Positions 1-7,733 of a stretch of 21,675 nt of DNA are shown piece after piece. Every line of letters begins with the position of its first letter. Within the stretch, counting starts at the first letter, position 1. The DNA is from Planctomycetota bacterium (GTDB lineage: Bacteria > Planctomycetota > UBA1135 > UBA2386): the NCBI GenBank assembly GCA_020425885.1, contig JAGQRA010000206.1, positions 1 to 21,675 on the forward strand, given 5' to 3'. Under the pieces are notes generated by a model. It was given only the letters and a program-made list of their open reading frames with translations. It was not told where the DNA came from and did no database searches. The position numbers and the translations under genes are program-made.

Positions 1-1
1 A

Positions 2-1174
2 GTGCATCTTCTCGGTGCCGATGCGGCCGAACGATCGACGGTCGACGGTGGCGACGCCGTGATGGAACAGCAGGAAGTTCTGGAACAGGGTCGACGGCGA
101 GGTCTGCGCGCGCACGTCATCGGGCAGCGCCTGGTAGGCGTCGAACACGCCGAGGCGCTCGCAGACGCCGGCGATGTTCGGGAACACGTAGAACGCGCCG
201 CGCGGGTTCTGGCATTGGATGCCGTCGATCGCGTTGAGGCCGGCGACGACGGCGTCGCGTCGTTCCTGGAAGGCGGTGACCATCGTCGCGATCGCGGCCT
301 TGCTCAGCGGTGACTCGAGCGCCTCGCGTGCGCCTTGCTGGTTGAACGGCGGCACGCACGAGAAGTAGTTGATGTTCAGGTTCTTGAACACCTGCGCCTC
401 CTCGGCCGTCGGGAACGCGGCCCAGCCGATGCGACCGCCGGTCCACGAGTAGCTCTTCGATGCGCCCGATGAGATCACGGTGCGCTCGGCCATGCCGGGC
501 ACCGACGCGATCGAGCAGTGCTTCTCGCCATCGAACAGGATGTCCTCGTAGACCTCGTCGGAGTAGACGCGCACATCGGGCCGTGCCTTCTGCTTGATGA
601 CCTCCGCCAGCTCCTCGAGCTGCGCCCGCGAGGCGACGCCGCCGGTCGGGTTGGACGGGAAGTTGAGGAAGATCATCTTGGTCTTCGCCGTGATCAGCGG
701 CGCCAGGTCGTCGCCGCCGAGCGTGAAGCCCTTGTCCTCCTTCAGATGCAGCGGCACCGGCACCGCGTTGACGTAGGGGATGAAGGACTCGTAGATCGGA
801 AAGCCCGGCGACGGATAGATGACCTCGTCACCGGGATCGGTGTAGGTCTGCTGACACAGACCGATCGGCGGCTTGGCGCCGGGGAAGACGACGACCTGCT
901 CGGGGGTGATGTTCAGGCCGCGGGTCGTGCTCAGGTGATTGGCGATCGCGTGGCGCAGCGGCAGGATGCCCTGCGGGTCGCAGTAGTGCGTGTTGCCGGC
1001 GTCGATCTGGCGCTTCACCTCGTCGCCGATGTGCGCCGGCAGCGGGAAGTCGGGTTCGCCGAGGTTGCACCGGATGACGCGTCTGCCCGTGGCCTCGACC
1101 TCGGCGATCCGCGGCCCGATCTTGAAGGCGTTCTCGGTGTCGATGCGGGTGACTCGTCGGGCGTAGAGCGTCAT
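2..1174 (-). CDS. PLP-dependent class I/II aminotransferase (aspartate aminotransferase-like), 3'-truncated by window edge
   Basis: The frame is open from an ATG at 1174 to the left edge (391 codons), so the C-terminus, probably some 20 or more residues, lies outside. Visible fold-type I aminotransferase motifs are the N-terminal NLGEPDF segment, the SNPTGG motif with Asn175 (contacts PLP O3'), YSDEVYED with Asp206 (pairs with the pyridine nitrogen), and SGASKSYSWTGGRIGW with Lys240 as the expected Schiff-base lysine and the following GGR arginine for phosphate binding. The family transfers amino groups between an amino acid and a 2-oxoacid in the cytoplasm; the exact substrate cannot be read from the sequence. 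The start is supported by a GGAGG Shine-Dalgarno (1181-1185) six bases upstream. The next gene upstream (VPS62-like) ends 298 bp away and an inverted repeat lies between, so this gene is probably transcribed on its own. Confidence 0.9.
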   Translation of the reverse strand, partial: MTLYARRVTRIDTENAFKIGPRIAEVEATGRRVIRCNLGEPDFPLPAHIGDEVKRQIDAGNTHYCDPQGILPLRHAIANHLSTTRGLNITPEQVVVFPGAKPPIGLCQQTYTDPGDEVIYPSPGFPIYESFIPYVNAVPVPLHLKEDKGFTLGGDDLAPLITAKTKMIFLNFPSNPTGGVASRAQLEELAEVIKQKARPDVRVYSDEVYEDILFDGEKHCSIASVPGMAERTVISSGASKSYSWTGGRIGWAAFPTAEEAQVFKNLNINYFSCVPPFNQQGAREALESPLSKAAIATMVTAFQERRDAVVAGLNAIDGIQCQNPRGAFYVFPNIAGVCERLGVFDAYQALPDDVRAQTSPSTLFQNFLLFHHGVATVDRRSFGRIGTEKMH

Positions 1175-1180
1175 CTTCTG

Positions 1181-1185
1181 CCTCC
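1181..1185 (-). promoter_or_regulatory. Shine-Dalgarno of the aminotransferase gene
   Basis: GGAGG on the minus strand, 6 nt before the ATG at 1174. It fixes the start of the aminotransferase. Just upstream, the leader segment 1199-1222 can fold (GGTCC pairs with GGACC around CCGG-CTGG-CCGG), which may only reflect high GC. Confidence 0.6.
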
Positions 1186-1322
1186 GGATGGCGGTGGCGG
1201 TCCACCGGCTGGCCGGCGGACCGGCCGGGTGGAGGCGCCTGCCAGGGTTGGATCACGTGGGTCGTCGAGCCCATCCGTAGATCGCAGGCCATGATGCTCG
1301 CCGATGTGCGGTTGGACTCACT

Positions 1323-1360
1323 GGTCTCGTGCCGCAGGGCTGCCCTTGCGGCACGAGACC
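1323..1360. terminator. Perfect 14-bp inverted repeat, probable terminator
   Basis: The arms GGTCTCGTGCCGCA (1323-1336) and TGCGGCACGAGACC (1347-1360) are perfectly complementary around a 10-nt spacer. On the minus strand it lies about 110 nt beyond the stop of the VPS62-like gene (1473) and about 150 nt before the aminotransferase start. A strong RNA hairpin is certain if transcribed. There is no T-tract on either side, so it is either a U-less or Rho-assisted terminator, an RNA-stabilising hairpin, or a protein-binding dyad. Confidence 0.5.
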
Positions 1361-1472
1361 GGTTCAGGACTGTTCACAGTGCCGCTCCGGATGCGAAGGT
1401 GCAGTACGCAGGACTGCGTATCTTGGCTTCGACGACGGCGGCCGCCAGGCACGCCGCCGTTGCCATTGACGG

Positions 1473-2594
1473 TCAGGGGTTCGTCCGCTTGTGCCACGGT
1501 CCGAGTGGCCCGGTCGTCGTCGACAACGTGCCGACTTCACCCCAGGCGCCGGCGAAGTTCCGCCACGGCTGCGAGGACAGACGCTGCAGCGACGAGCGGA
1601 TGTCCCACTGATGACCGCCGTCGGCAGCCTGATCGGTGCCGTAGTTGTAGGTGCCCGGAGCCGAGTAGCTGGCGTGGCTGCCGCGCGCCATGTAGACGAC
1701 GGGTCGGCCGCCCGAGAAGCGCAGCTGCGAGCGGGGGTGGTAGGTGCCGCCGTTGTGCGCGGCGAAGTAGACGCCTTCGATCTGGCGGTGCCGGACGTGC
1801 ACCGTGACGTGCTCCCAGTCGCCCTGGTGGTTGAAGGTCGCCGCGGCGTCGTTGTAGCCGGAGAACCACCAGTACTGGATCTCGTGCAGATCGCCGCTGC
1901 GACGGTAGTAATAGAACGCGGGCACGCTGCCGGTCGGCGTCGCGTCGCCGGTCGGGGCGCCGTTCGGCTGCAGGAAGACGTTCCAGGTGCTGCCGCTGTT
2001 GGAGTCGCGCGGACGGCGGTTGGTGCCGTCGCCGTTGAGGCCGTAGCTGTCGATGAAGGCGACCGGGATGTCGTAGTAGGCCGCCGCCGTGCTGTTGGTC
2101 GTGACCCAGCTCTGACTCACCTTGTTGTAGCCCTGATCCGACTGCCAGCCGCGGTGGTGACGGAACCGCGACAGCCGGATGAACTGCATCGGGTCCATCG
2201 GGTTGTAGGTCTCGTTCGGATGGATGCGGACCAGCGGCGAGAAGTCGCGGATCTCGCTCACGCTCAGGTTTGGCTCGCTGCCGATGCGGGCGACGCGCAG
2301 CTCGCTCATCACGGCGCCGGCCGGATTGGCGCCGTAGGCGATCATGCCGGCCTGGCCGTAGAGATGGGTGCCGTAGGCAATCGAGCTCGGAATCGCGAAC
2401 GAGTGTCCGGCGGTGCCGGCCAGGCCGAGCCATCGCGGTACCGAGACCGGGCCGCTGCCGAGCCACCAGCGGCAGTTCGTCAGTCCGTAGGAACTCAGGC
2501 TGACGCCGCTCCAGTTGACGTTGGTGTCGAGCAGCAGATAGGCCATCGACGTCGGCTGTCCCGTCACGGTCCAGGTGAGATTCCAGCCCGCCAC
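1473..2594 (-). CDS. Secreted VPS62-domain protein (N-terminus frameshifted)
   Basis: The open frame codes for 373 residues from a GTG at 2594. Residues ~118-370 match the VPS62 (DUF946) family: FSPLVRIHPNETYNPMDP (118-135) followed by FIRLSRF, an HEIQYWWFSGYND stretch near 237, GDWEHVTVHV (258-267), HNGG (280-283) and RPVVYMARGSHASYSAPG (297-314). The family is best known from fungi and plants, and its biochemical function is unresolved. Homology continues upstream of the GTG: the same frame is open to 2702 and encodes the start of a module, SYGFGSACDNPVG and then PVAGWNLTW, that recurs at the C-termini of two other secreted proteins here. There is no good start in that stretch, so the GTG is not the true start. 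The real start is most likely the ATG at 2751 in another frame (see the next entry). The protein is probably exported. Family assignment is firm; the start is not. Confidence 0.85.
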   Translation of the reverse strand: MAGWNLTWTVTGQPTSMAYLLLDTNVNWSGVSLSSYGLTNCRWWLGSGPVSVPRWLGLAGTAGHSFAIPSSIAYGTHLYGQAGMIAYGANPAGAVMSELRVARIGSEPNLSVSEIRDFSPLVRIHPNETYNPMDPMQFIRLSRFRHHRGWQSDQGYNKVSQSWVTTNSTAAAYYDIPVAFIDSYGLNGDGTNRRPRDSNSGSTWNVFLQPNGAPTGDATPTGSVPAFYYYRRSGDLHEIQYWWFSGYNDAAATFNHQGDWEHVTVHVRHRQIEGVYFAAHNGGTYHPRSQLRFSGGRPVVYMARGSHASYSAPGTYNYGTDQAADGGHQWDIRSSLQRLSSQPWRNFAGAWGEVGTLSTTTGPLGPWHKRTNP

Positions 2595-2751
2595 CGGCAG
2601 GCTGGTCGTGACATGTGGCTCGGCACCGACCGGGTTGTCGCAGGCGCTGCCGAAGCCGTAGGACAGGGCGGTCTGCGCGGTGACGGCTGCCGTCGATCGC
2701 GGTCAGGAAGCCGAGTCGAGGGAGGGGACTGGAGCTGTTCTGGATATGCAT
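2595..2751 (-). other. Frameshifted 5' end of the VPS62-like gene (signal peptide region)
   Basis: ATG at 2751 preceded by a GGAAGAG Shine-Dalgarno gives MHIQNSSSPLPRLGFLTA, the start of a plausible signal peptide, but in the frame one base ahead of the body frame. The body frame has a TGA at 2703-2705 and then reads RSTAAVTAQTALSYGFG, which looks like the end of a signal peptide (VTAQTA before the cleavage site) and the start of the mature module. A single +1 shift near 2690-2705 joins both halves. This may be a sequencing indel, a recent inactivating mutation, or, least likely, recoding. Confidence 0.55.
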
Positions 2752-2804
2752 TGGATCTCTTCCTTGGCCGGGGACTCCGGCTGATGCCGGTCAAGGCGCA
2801 AGTT

Positions 2805-2819
2805 GCCGGTGAGACCGGC
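2805..2819. repeat. Small dyad (GCCGGT-GAG-ACCGGC) in the gap between two secreted-protein genes
   Basis: Six-base perfect inverted repeat with a 3-nt loop, about 130 nt beyond the stop of the RCC1-repeat gene on the minus strand. It could be a weak terminator hairpin. There is no T-tract, and such short GC dyads are frequent by chance in this DNA. Nothing else is recognisable in 2752-2951. Confidence 0.2.
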
Positions 2820-2951
2820 CAGAGAAACCGATGCGTTGCGAGCCCCTCCTGATCCTGCGAGCCCGAGCGGGCCAGCAGGTCGCCGCGGATCAGGCGCAGG
2901 CGGCGATCGTCAGACGTCGACGGCGATGGCTGGGCAATACGACCTCACCAC

Positions 2952-5180
2952 CTACCAGTGCCCGATCACGCCCTCGGCAGCATCCGAGACCACGGCGCCG
3001 AGTGGGTTGCCGGCATTGGAATCGAGCACGAACGCCTGGTTGTAGAAGTGGAGACCGACGAGTCCGGGCAGGTTCGGAATCGTAAGACGCGACCTCGCCT
3101 GGTTGTCTTGGCCCGAGATCAGGTAAGCGGCGTCCGCTGGGACGTGCGCAGTGCAGCCGGGCATGCCGTACTGGCCCAAGGAGACCGGCGTCGACATGGC
3201 CGTCCAACCGAACACCATGATCGCCATGTTCTGCGGCAGCTCGAACACCGTGACTTCGTGAATGCTGTCGATGTGTGGGGTGTCGCGTGGCACGAGCCGT
3301 GCTGCCGGCAGCGAGCCGGAGCAACCCGCCGCGAAGCCGACGTATGTGCTCGTTGGGCCGACGCGAGTGACGATGTCGAAGTCTCCGCCCCCGGCGATGT
3401 CGACGTATGACGTGCCAGCTTCGAGCGGAGGAGTTTGCCAATGACCGAGGTAGACGGAGCCGACGAGGTACACTCTCCCGTCCGAACTCCGTACGGCGCA
3501 GACATCGGCAGATGCGCCGCTCGTCACCTCGACGAAGTATGTTCCGAATGGCAGCGTCGGTGGCGCGGCAGTGTAACTAGGGTATGAATTCCAACCCCAG
3601 GTCACGACAGTACCGTCCGAACGCAGCAGCAAGGCCAGCGATGCACTTGGTGCCATCTGGACATAGCTCAAACCCGAGGGGAGGCTCGGAACCGGGTGGG
3701 CGTACGGGGTTCCGGCATAGGTGACGACGCCATCCGACCGCAACAAGCAGATGCGGTACCAGAAGCTGTTTCCCTCGACGTAGCGTATTCCCGGCGGTAG
3801 TGGCGGGATGTTGAGCTGGCCGTTGGTGTTGTCACCGATCGCGAGCGCGGCGCCGTCCGAGCGGATCAGGACCGTGTTGCCGCCCGAGACATCGAAGTCC
3901 GTGTAGCGCATGCCGGTAGGCAGCGGAGGTACGTTGCACTGGCCGACGCTGTTGTCGCCGGACGCGATCACCATGCCGTCCGATCGCAGGCAGGCCATGT
4001 GGTGATCGCCCGCCTCGATGCGCTCGTAGTGCATCCCCGTCGGCGCCGGTGGCGGAGTGACCGATGTCACGAGGGCTGCCTTGCCCCACACATCCACCGT
4101 GCCATCGGAATACAGCACCGCGGTGTAGGTTTCCCCGATCGCGGCATCGAGGTAGCGCATCGGTTGCGATGCAGTCCCGGAGGGAAGGCGTGGGATGAAG
4201 GCCTGCATGAAGGTGTTCGCACCCCAGGCCAGCACGCTGCCATCGGACATGCGTGCGATCACATGGGCGCCACCGCAGGCGATCTCGAGACATGTGAGGC
4301 CGGCCGGAACGCTCGGTGGCCTGATGAATGCAAGCGAGTTGTTGTTGCCCCACACCGTGAAGACTCCGTCGGATCGCCAGGCGATGCTGAAGATCGAACC
4401 GGCGCCGTAGGTCACATACTGCGTGCCCGGCGGCGGCGGCGGCACGTTGCAGGACTGGTAGAAGTTGTCACCCCACCCTACGAGGGTTCCGTCGGAACGC
4501 CTCGCGAGGACGTGGCGGACACCGAGGCGGAACGATGTGTATGTCACGCCGGTGGGCAATGGTGGCACGTTGCCGACCCCGGTCAGGTTCCAACCCCAGT
4601 GGATCAGCGAGCCATCGGACAGCAGCGCCATCGAGTCATTGAACTTCGCCTGCACGTCGATGAAGGACACGCCGATGGGCAAGTTGGGCACGTTGCACTG
4701 GCCGTGCGTATTGCTGCCCGAGGCGATCCATGCGCCGTCCGAGCGCCATAGGAGAAGGTGCGCGTTGCCTTGGACCACCCGCTGGTAACGGAGGCCTGTT
4801 GGCAACGCCGGCACGGTGGGCATGATGGAGCTGCTTCCCCAGATCTCTGCGATGCCGTCGGATCGCACCACCGTTCCCCACGTTACACCGAAATCGAGAT
4901 CAGTGTAGACGACTCCCACTGGCAATTCCGGTGGAGTGTGTGTTCCCCTCGTGATGCCCTGGACGAAGATCCGACCATCGAACCGCAAGACGGCGCTCGA
5001 GTCCGCGTGTGCGACCACCTTCAGGGCAGGCCCGTTCCTCGACTCAGTGTCGAGCGAACTGGTGGGAAAGCGTCGCACGGAACTGGGAAAAACCGGAGTC
5101 TGCGCGAGGCAGGCGCAGTCCCCCAGTGATCCAAAGAGTGTCGACAGCAGGACGATGACTCGAGAGGGAGGGATCACCAT
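2952..5180 (-). CDS. Secreted RCC1-repeat beta-propeller protein
   Basis: 742 residues. A signal peptide is visible at 1-27 (IVLLSTLFGSLGDCACLAQ, cleavage likely after LAQ). Residues ~50-605 consist of about 13 repeats of ~40-45 residues of the RCC1/ATS1 type. Each has an LRSDG-like turn followed by WG or SGxN and a linker such as GQCNVPPLPTGMRY, for example at the SDG triplets within VRSDGIAEIWG, RRSDGTLVGWG and LRSDGTVVTWGW. A typical RCC1 propeller has seven blades, so this length fits two propellers or one incomplete pair. Residues ~613-742 form a C-terminal module (AAGCSG, FGW, MPGC, TIPNLPGLVG, FYNQAFV, terminal VIGHW) shared with the serine hydrolase at 15754-17847. Known RCC1-like proteins act through binding; the ligand here is unknown. 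A GGAG precedes the ATG by 7 nt. The gene upstream ends 74 bp away on the same strand, so co-transcription is possible. Confidence 0.88.
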   Translation of the reverse strand: MVIPPSRVIVLLSTLFGSLGDCACLAQTPVFPSSVRRFPTSSLDTESRNGPALKVVAHADSSAVLRFDGRIFVQGITRGTHTPPELPVGVVYTDLDFGVTWGTVVRSDGIAEIWGSSSIMPTVPALPTGLRYQRVVQGNAHLLLWRSDGAWIASGSNTHGQCNVPNLPIGVSFIDVQAKFNDSMALLSDGSLIHWGWNLTGVGNVPPLPTGVTYTSFRLGVRHVLARRSDGTLVGWGDNFYQSCNVPPPPPGTQYVTYGAGSIFSIAWRSDGVFTVWGNNNSLAFIRPPSVPAGLTCLEIACGGAHVIARMSDGSVLAWGANTFMQAFIPRLPSGTASQPMRYLDAAIGETYTAVLYSDGTVDVWGKAALVTSVTPPPAPTGMHYERIEAGDHHMACLRSDGMVIASGDNSVGQCNVPPLPTGMRYTDFDVSGGNTVLIRSDGAALAIGDNTNGQLNIPPLPPGIRYVEGNSFWYRICLLRSDGVVTYAGTPYAHPVPSLPSGLSYVQMAPSASLALLLRSDGTVVTWGWNSYPSYTAAPPTLPFGTYFVEVTSGASADVCAVRSSDGRVYLVGSVYLGHWQTPPLEAGTSYVDIAGGGDFDIVTRVGPTSTYVGFAAGCSGSLPAARLVPRDTPHIDSIHEVTVFELPQNMAIMVFGWTAMSTPVSLGQYGMPGCTAHVPADAAYLISGQDNQARSRLTIPNLPGLVGLHFYNQAFVLDSNAGNPLGAVVSDAAEGVIGHW

Positions 5181-5254
5181 TGCGGGCTCCGTGGTTGTCG
5201 ATTGTCAGGAGTCACCTCCCCGGTCACTCGGGAAGGCGACTCGGTTCTTGACCT

Positions 5255-7633
5255 TCAGTAATCGATCCACAACGCCGGGCTGGCGCTGCCGGTCGTCGTT
5301 ACGATCGGCACGCACGGCGTAGCGCTGTTCGGGTTGCCGCCAGGAATGGTGGCGGTCGGTTGGAAGCACACGAGTTGCGCCGTGAGCGTCACCGAACCAC
5401 CGGGTAGCGGGGAGGTCAGGTTGAACACGATCGGGTAGTCCAAGGACATGCCGACGAAGAACGTCACTGTTGACGGGGCCGTCGTCCACACTTCGAGCCC
5501 GTCAGGAAGGGACAAGTATGGCGCAGTCGTGTTCGGGAAGCCGAACTGCAGCGCCGCGAAGTTCAGGTTTGCACCTGGGGTCGGTCGTGAGACGAGGATC
5601 GCCGTGTTCGTAGCGCCGGCTGAGGGGTCGCCGCGGAAGTCGATGTTCATGCGCGGCAGTGATGGCGGATCACGGTCGATTCGATCGCCGAAGGCTGCGA
5701 GTGCGCAGAACGGCGAAGTCCCACCGGTGAATCCGGGAATCGGGAGCGGTCCGAACGGAGCGGGCGCGGTCTGACCGGTGCCATCCGTACGACCGACGCC
5801 GAAACCAGTCGCGTTGACTGGCAACAGGTCGAGGGTCGAATGTACGGCTTCGAAACGGGGCGCCTGGTATGCCAGGCCGCCAACGACCGGGTAGTTCGGG
5901 TTATGGGTCGTGCCGACGACATTGACGGTCGACTGAGGATCGACGGTGATGCCACCACCGGCGGGGTCGCCGAGCAAGAACTGGCTCCAAGGTACCGTCA
6001 CGGTGGCGTTGAGAGGTCCGACGCAAGTCGGTCGGTCGTAGCCAGCAGCATAGATCTGACCGCCCGTCAGCACCTCGAGAAGGACCGAGGTGCTGGGATA
6101 GAAGTAGCTCGCGACGTCGATGTTCATCGCATCAGAGGGAAGGTCGGTGAAGCCGACGACCGCGAGGTGGTCCCGGAACTCGTTCCAACCACGTACTCCC
6201 GTCAATCCATCGTCGCCCTCGCCGCCGCGGAACGTGCCAGACAAGAAGAGGAAACCCGGCGCCTGGTCGATACAGCACACCAGCAGTCCGTCGGTCGCAC
6301 CGCTGAGAACGGGGTCGGGTGCCGCCACCACGCCGAGTCCCGAGAGCGCGAGGTCATCATCGGTGGAGCCGACCATCGCGTACATGTGAGGGTAGACCGT
6401 AGTTCCGGCGGTCAGATTGTAGTCGCGGTGCACGAACACGTCGCGGAGGATCGTATGGGTGCCCTGATCGAGCTGTCCGAGCGAGTCCGACTGTTCGAGC
6501 ACGAGCGCGCCGGAGGGCTTGTTGAGGGTCATGACGACGCCAAGGCAGTATTGGGCCGGAGCGAGGCACGCGCCGTTGGTCAGCGGGAAGGTGAAGGAGC
6601 CGGTGCCAGCCAGGCCGCCCGTCGCCGTGCTGCCGACGGTGACGAAGCGATCTGGCTCCAGTTCGTTCGAGCCTACGCTGATCTCGTCGATGCCGAACAG
6701 ACCATCTTGCTGAGCGCCGCCCACTATCGACAGGAAGTCGACGACCGCCGGGCCGACAGCTGGATCATGCGGTCGCGCGAGGCGACCGACGATGCCGTCC
6801 CATTGGCCTGGTCCGTTGTCTACGGCTCCGCTCGCTGGTAGCGAACAGGGCAACCCACCTGAGGGTGCCGTGAACGGGTCGACCGGTGTTAGTGCGCCGT
6901 TGCCAGTTGCAGGATTGCCATGCGAGCTTATGCCACAGAACGTGATTACGTCCTCGGTAGGTTCTCCGTTCTCGTCGAGCACAACACGCACGCTGACGTC
7001 CGTGATCGCGCTGCTATTCAAACCGGTTGCGCCGTAGAAGTGGTAGCTCCAGAGCAGCGTTCCGATGCCGTCGAAAACCATCAGGAAGCCATTCCAGTTG
7101 TTGCCGCTGGCCAGCGCGCCGATGTTGCCGACCTGGCTCATCGGCAGCAGCTCGTCGAAGCTCTCGCCGCAGACGACGATGCGCGTGTCGCCAGGCTCAG
7201 CCTCCGGCCAGACCGAGACGCCGCGGATGTTGGTGGCGCGTGTGTCGTCAGGGTTTACTAGGACTCCTGGTGAGGTGCCGTAGAGGTAGCGCTGGATTGC
7301 CGGCACCTGCCCTGGAGTCGCCACTTGCAGCATACCGACCTGGCGGGACTCGGGAGGCGTAAGTGTGGTGAGGTTGAAGCCAACAAGGGGTGCTGGCGCG
7401 CTTGCCGCCGCCCCCGAAAACGGCGTCGCCCCGGTCGTGTCCGCGACCTCGATCGTCCCGACGGTGTAGACGAGGCCCGTGCCTGGGGACTTGGTGTCCA
7501 CCCAGAACTCGTCGAAGACGAGGGTCGGGTCCTCAACGGGACCCAGGTTGAGCGTGCGGTCGTGGGTCGAGAATCTGATCTGCCGGAGAAGGTCCTGCGC
7601 GGCACTCGCCGTTGCAAAGAGAAGCACAGCCAA
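5255..7633 (-). CDS. Large secreted protein of unknown function (SBBP-like motif), start uncertain
   Basis: The ORF of 792 codons begins at a TTG (7633). The product opens with a hydrophobic stretch, AVLLFATASAAQ, then DLLRQIRF, which is the h-region and cleavage site of a signal peptide lacking its n-region. The remainder is rich in Gly, Thr, Asp and Pro and beta-strand-like. It contains phrases such as VVGTTHNPNYPVVGG (~residue 590) and AMVGSTDDD that resemble the SBBP beta-propeller repeat, but no enzymatic motif. The C-terminus (~670-792) has an AALQFGF and LSLPDGLEVW stretch that may be a divergent relative of the module in neighbouring secreted proteins. No in-frame ATG or GTG exists upstream before the TGA at 7736-7738. 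An ATG with a good Shine-Dalgarno at 7653 is in the wrong frame, and another at 7728 is separated by heptamer repeats (see below). Expression may therefore depend on an indel or repeat change. I do not recognise a function. Confidence 0.7.
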   Translation of the reverse strand: MAVLLFATASAAQDLLRQIRFSTHDRTLNLGPVEDPTLVFDEFWVDTKSPGTGLVYTVGTIEVADTTGATPFSGAAASAPAPLVGFNLTTLTPPESRQVGMLQVATPGQVPAIQRYLYGTSPGVLVNPDDTRATNIRGVSVWPEAEPGDTRIVVCGESFDELLPMSQVGNIGALASGNNWNGFLMVFDGIGTLLWSYHFYGATGLNSSAITDVSVRVVLDENGEPTEDVITFCGISSHGNPATGNGALTPVDPFTAPSGGLPCSLPASGAVDNGPGQWDGIVGRLARPHDPAVGPAVVDFLSIVGGAQQDGLFGIDEISVGSNELEPDRFVTVGSTATGGLAGTGSFTFPLTNGACLAPAQYCLGVVMTLNKPSGALVLEQSDSLGQLDQGTHTILRDVFVHRDYNLTAGTTVYPHMYAMVGSTDDDLALSGLGVVAAPDPVLSGATDGLLVCCIDQAPGFLFLSGTFRGGEGDDGLTGVRGWNEFRDHLAVVGFTDLPSDAMNIDVASYFYPSTSVLLEVLTGGQIYAAGYDRPTCVGPLNATVTVPWSQFLLGDPAGGGITVDPQSTVNVVGTTHNPNYPVVGGLAYQAPRFEAVHSTLDLLPVNATGFGVGRTDGTGQTAPAPFGPLPIPGFTGGTSPFCALAAFGDRIDRDPPSLPRMNIDFRGDPSAGATNTAILVSRPTPGANLNFAALQFGFPNTTAPYLSLPDGLEVWTTAPSTVTFFVGMSLDYPIVFNLTSPLPGGSVTLTAQLVCFQPTATIPGGNPNSATPCVPIVTTTGSASPALWIDY

Positions 7634-7670
7634 GCTTCCCGTGACCCAGCCATGCGACGCTCCTACGTGT
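7634..7670 (-). other. Out-of-frame signal-peptide start upstream of the 792-codon ORF
   Basis: The ATG at 7653 has an AGGAG (7660-7664) six bases upstream, the best-looking start in the area. It reads MAGSREA before running into a non-protein-like frame. One added base (or a -1 shift) before 7633 would give MAGSREA joined to LAVLLFATASAAQ, a convincing signal peptide with a charged n-region. Short G-runs (GGG at 7647-7649 and 7637-7639) are places where an indel or a read error could occur. Confidence 0.5.
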
Positions 7671-7722
7671 CGTGAGTCGTGAGTCGTGAGTCGTGAGTCG
7701 TGAGTCGTGAGTCGTGAGTCGT
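7671..7722. repeat. Heptanucleotide tandem repeat, 7 perfect copies
   Basis: CGTGAGT (minus strand ACTCACG) occurs seven times without a mismatch from 7671 to 7719, plus three bases of an eighth copy. It sits between an ATG at 7728 (with GAGG at 7734-7737, spacing 5) and the start of the 792-codon secreted-protein ORF. With seven copies the ATG at 7728 reads 21 codons and stops at TAG (7663-7665). Because seven is one more than a multiple of three, adding one copy (8), or removing two (5), puts this ATG in frame with the ORF without any stop. The repeat could therefore switch translation on and off, or alternatively be an untranslated heptamer array like the cyanobacterial STRR repeats. Confidence 0.9.
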
Positions 7723-7733
7723 ACTCATGGGAT

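Noticed and set aside
1291..1807. Small plus-strand frames around 1291-1807
   Set aside because: They overlap the VPS62-like gene antisense or the inverted repeat region, are Arg-rich, and have no supporting motif.
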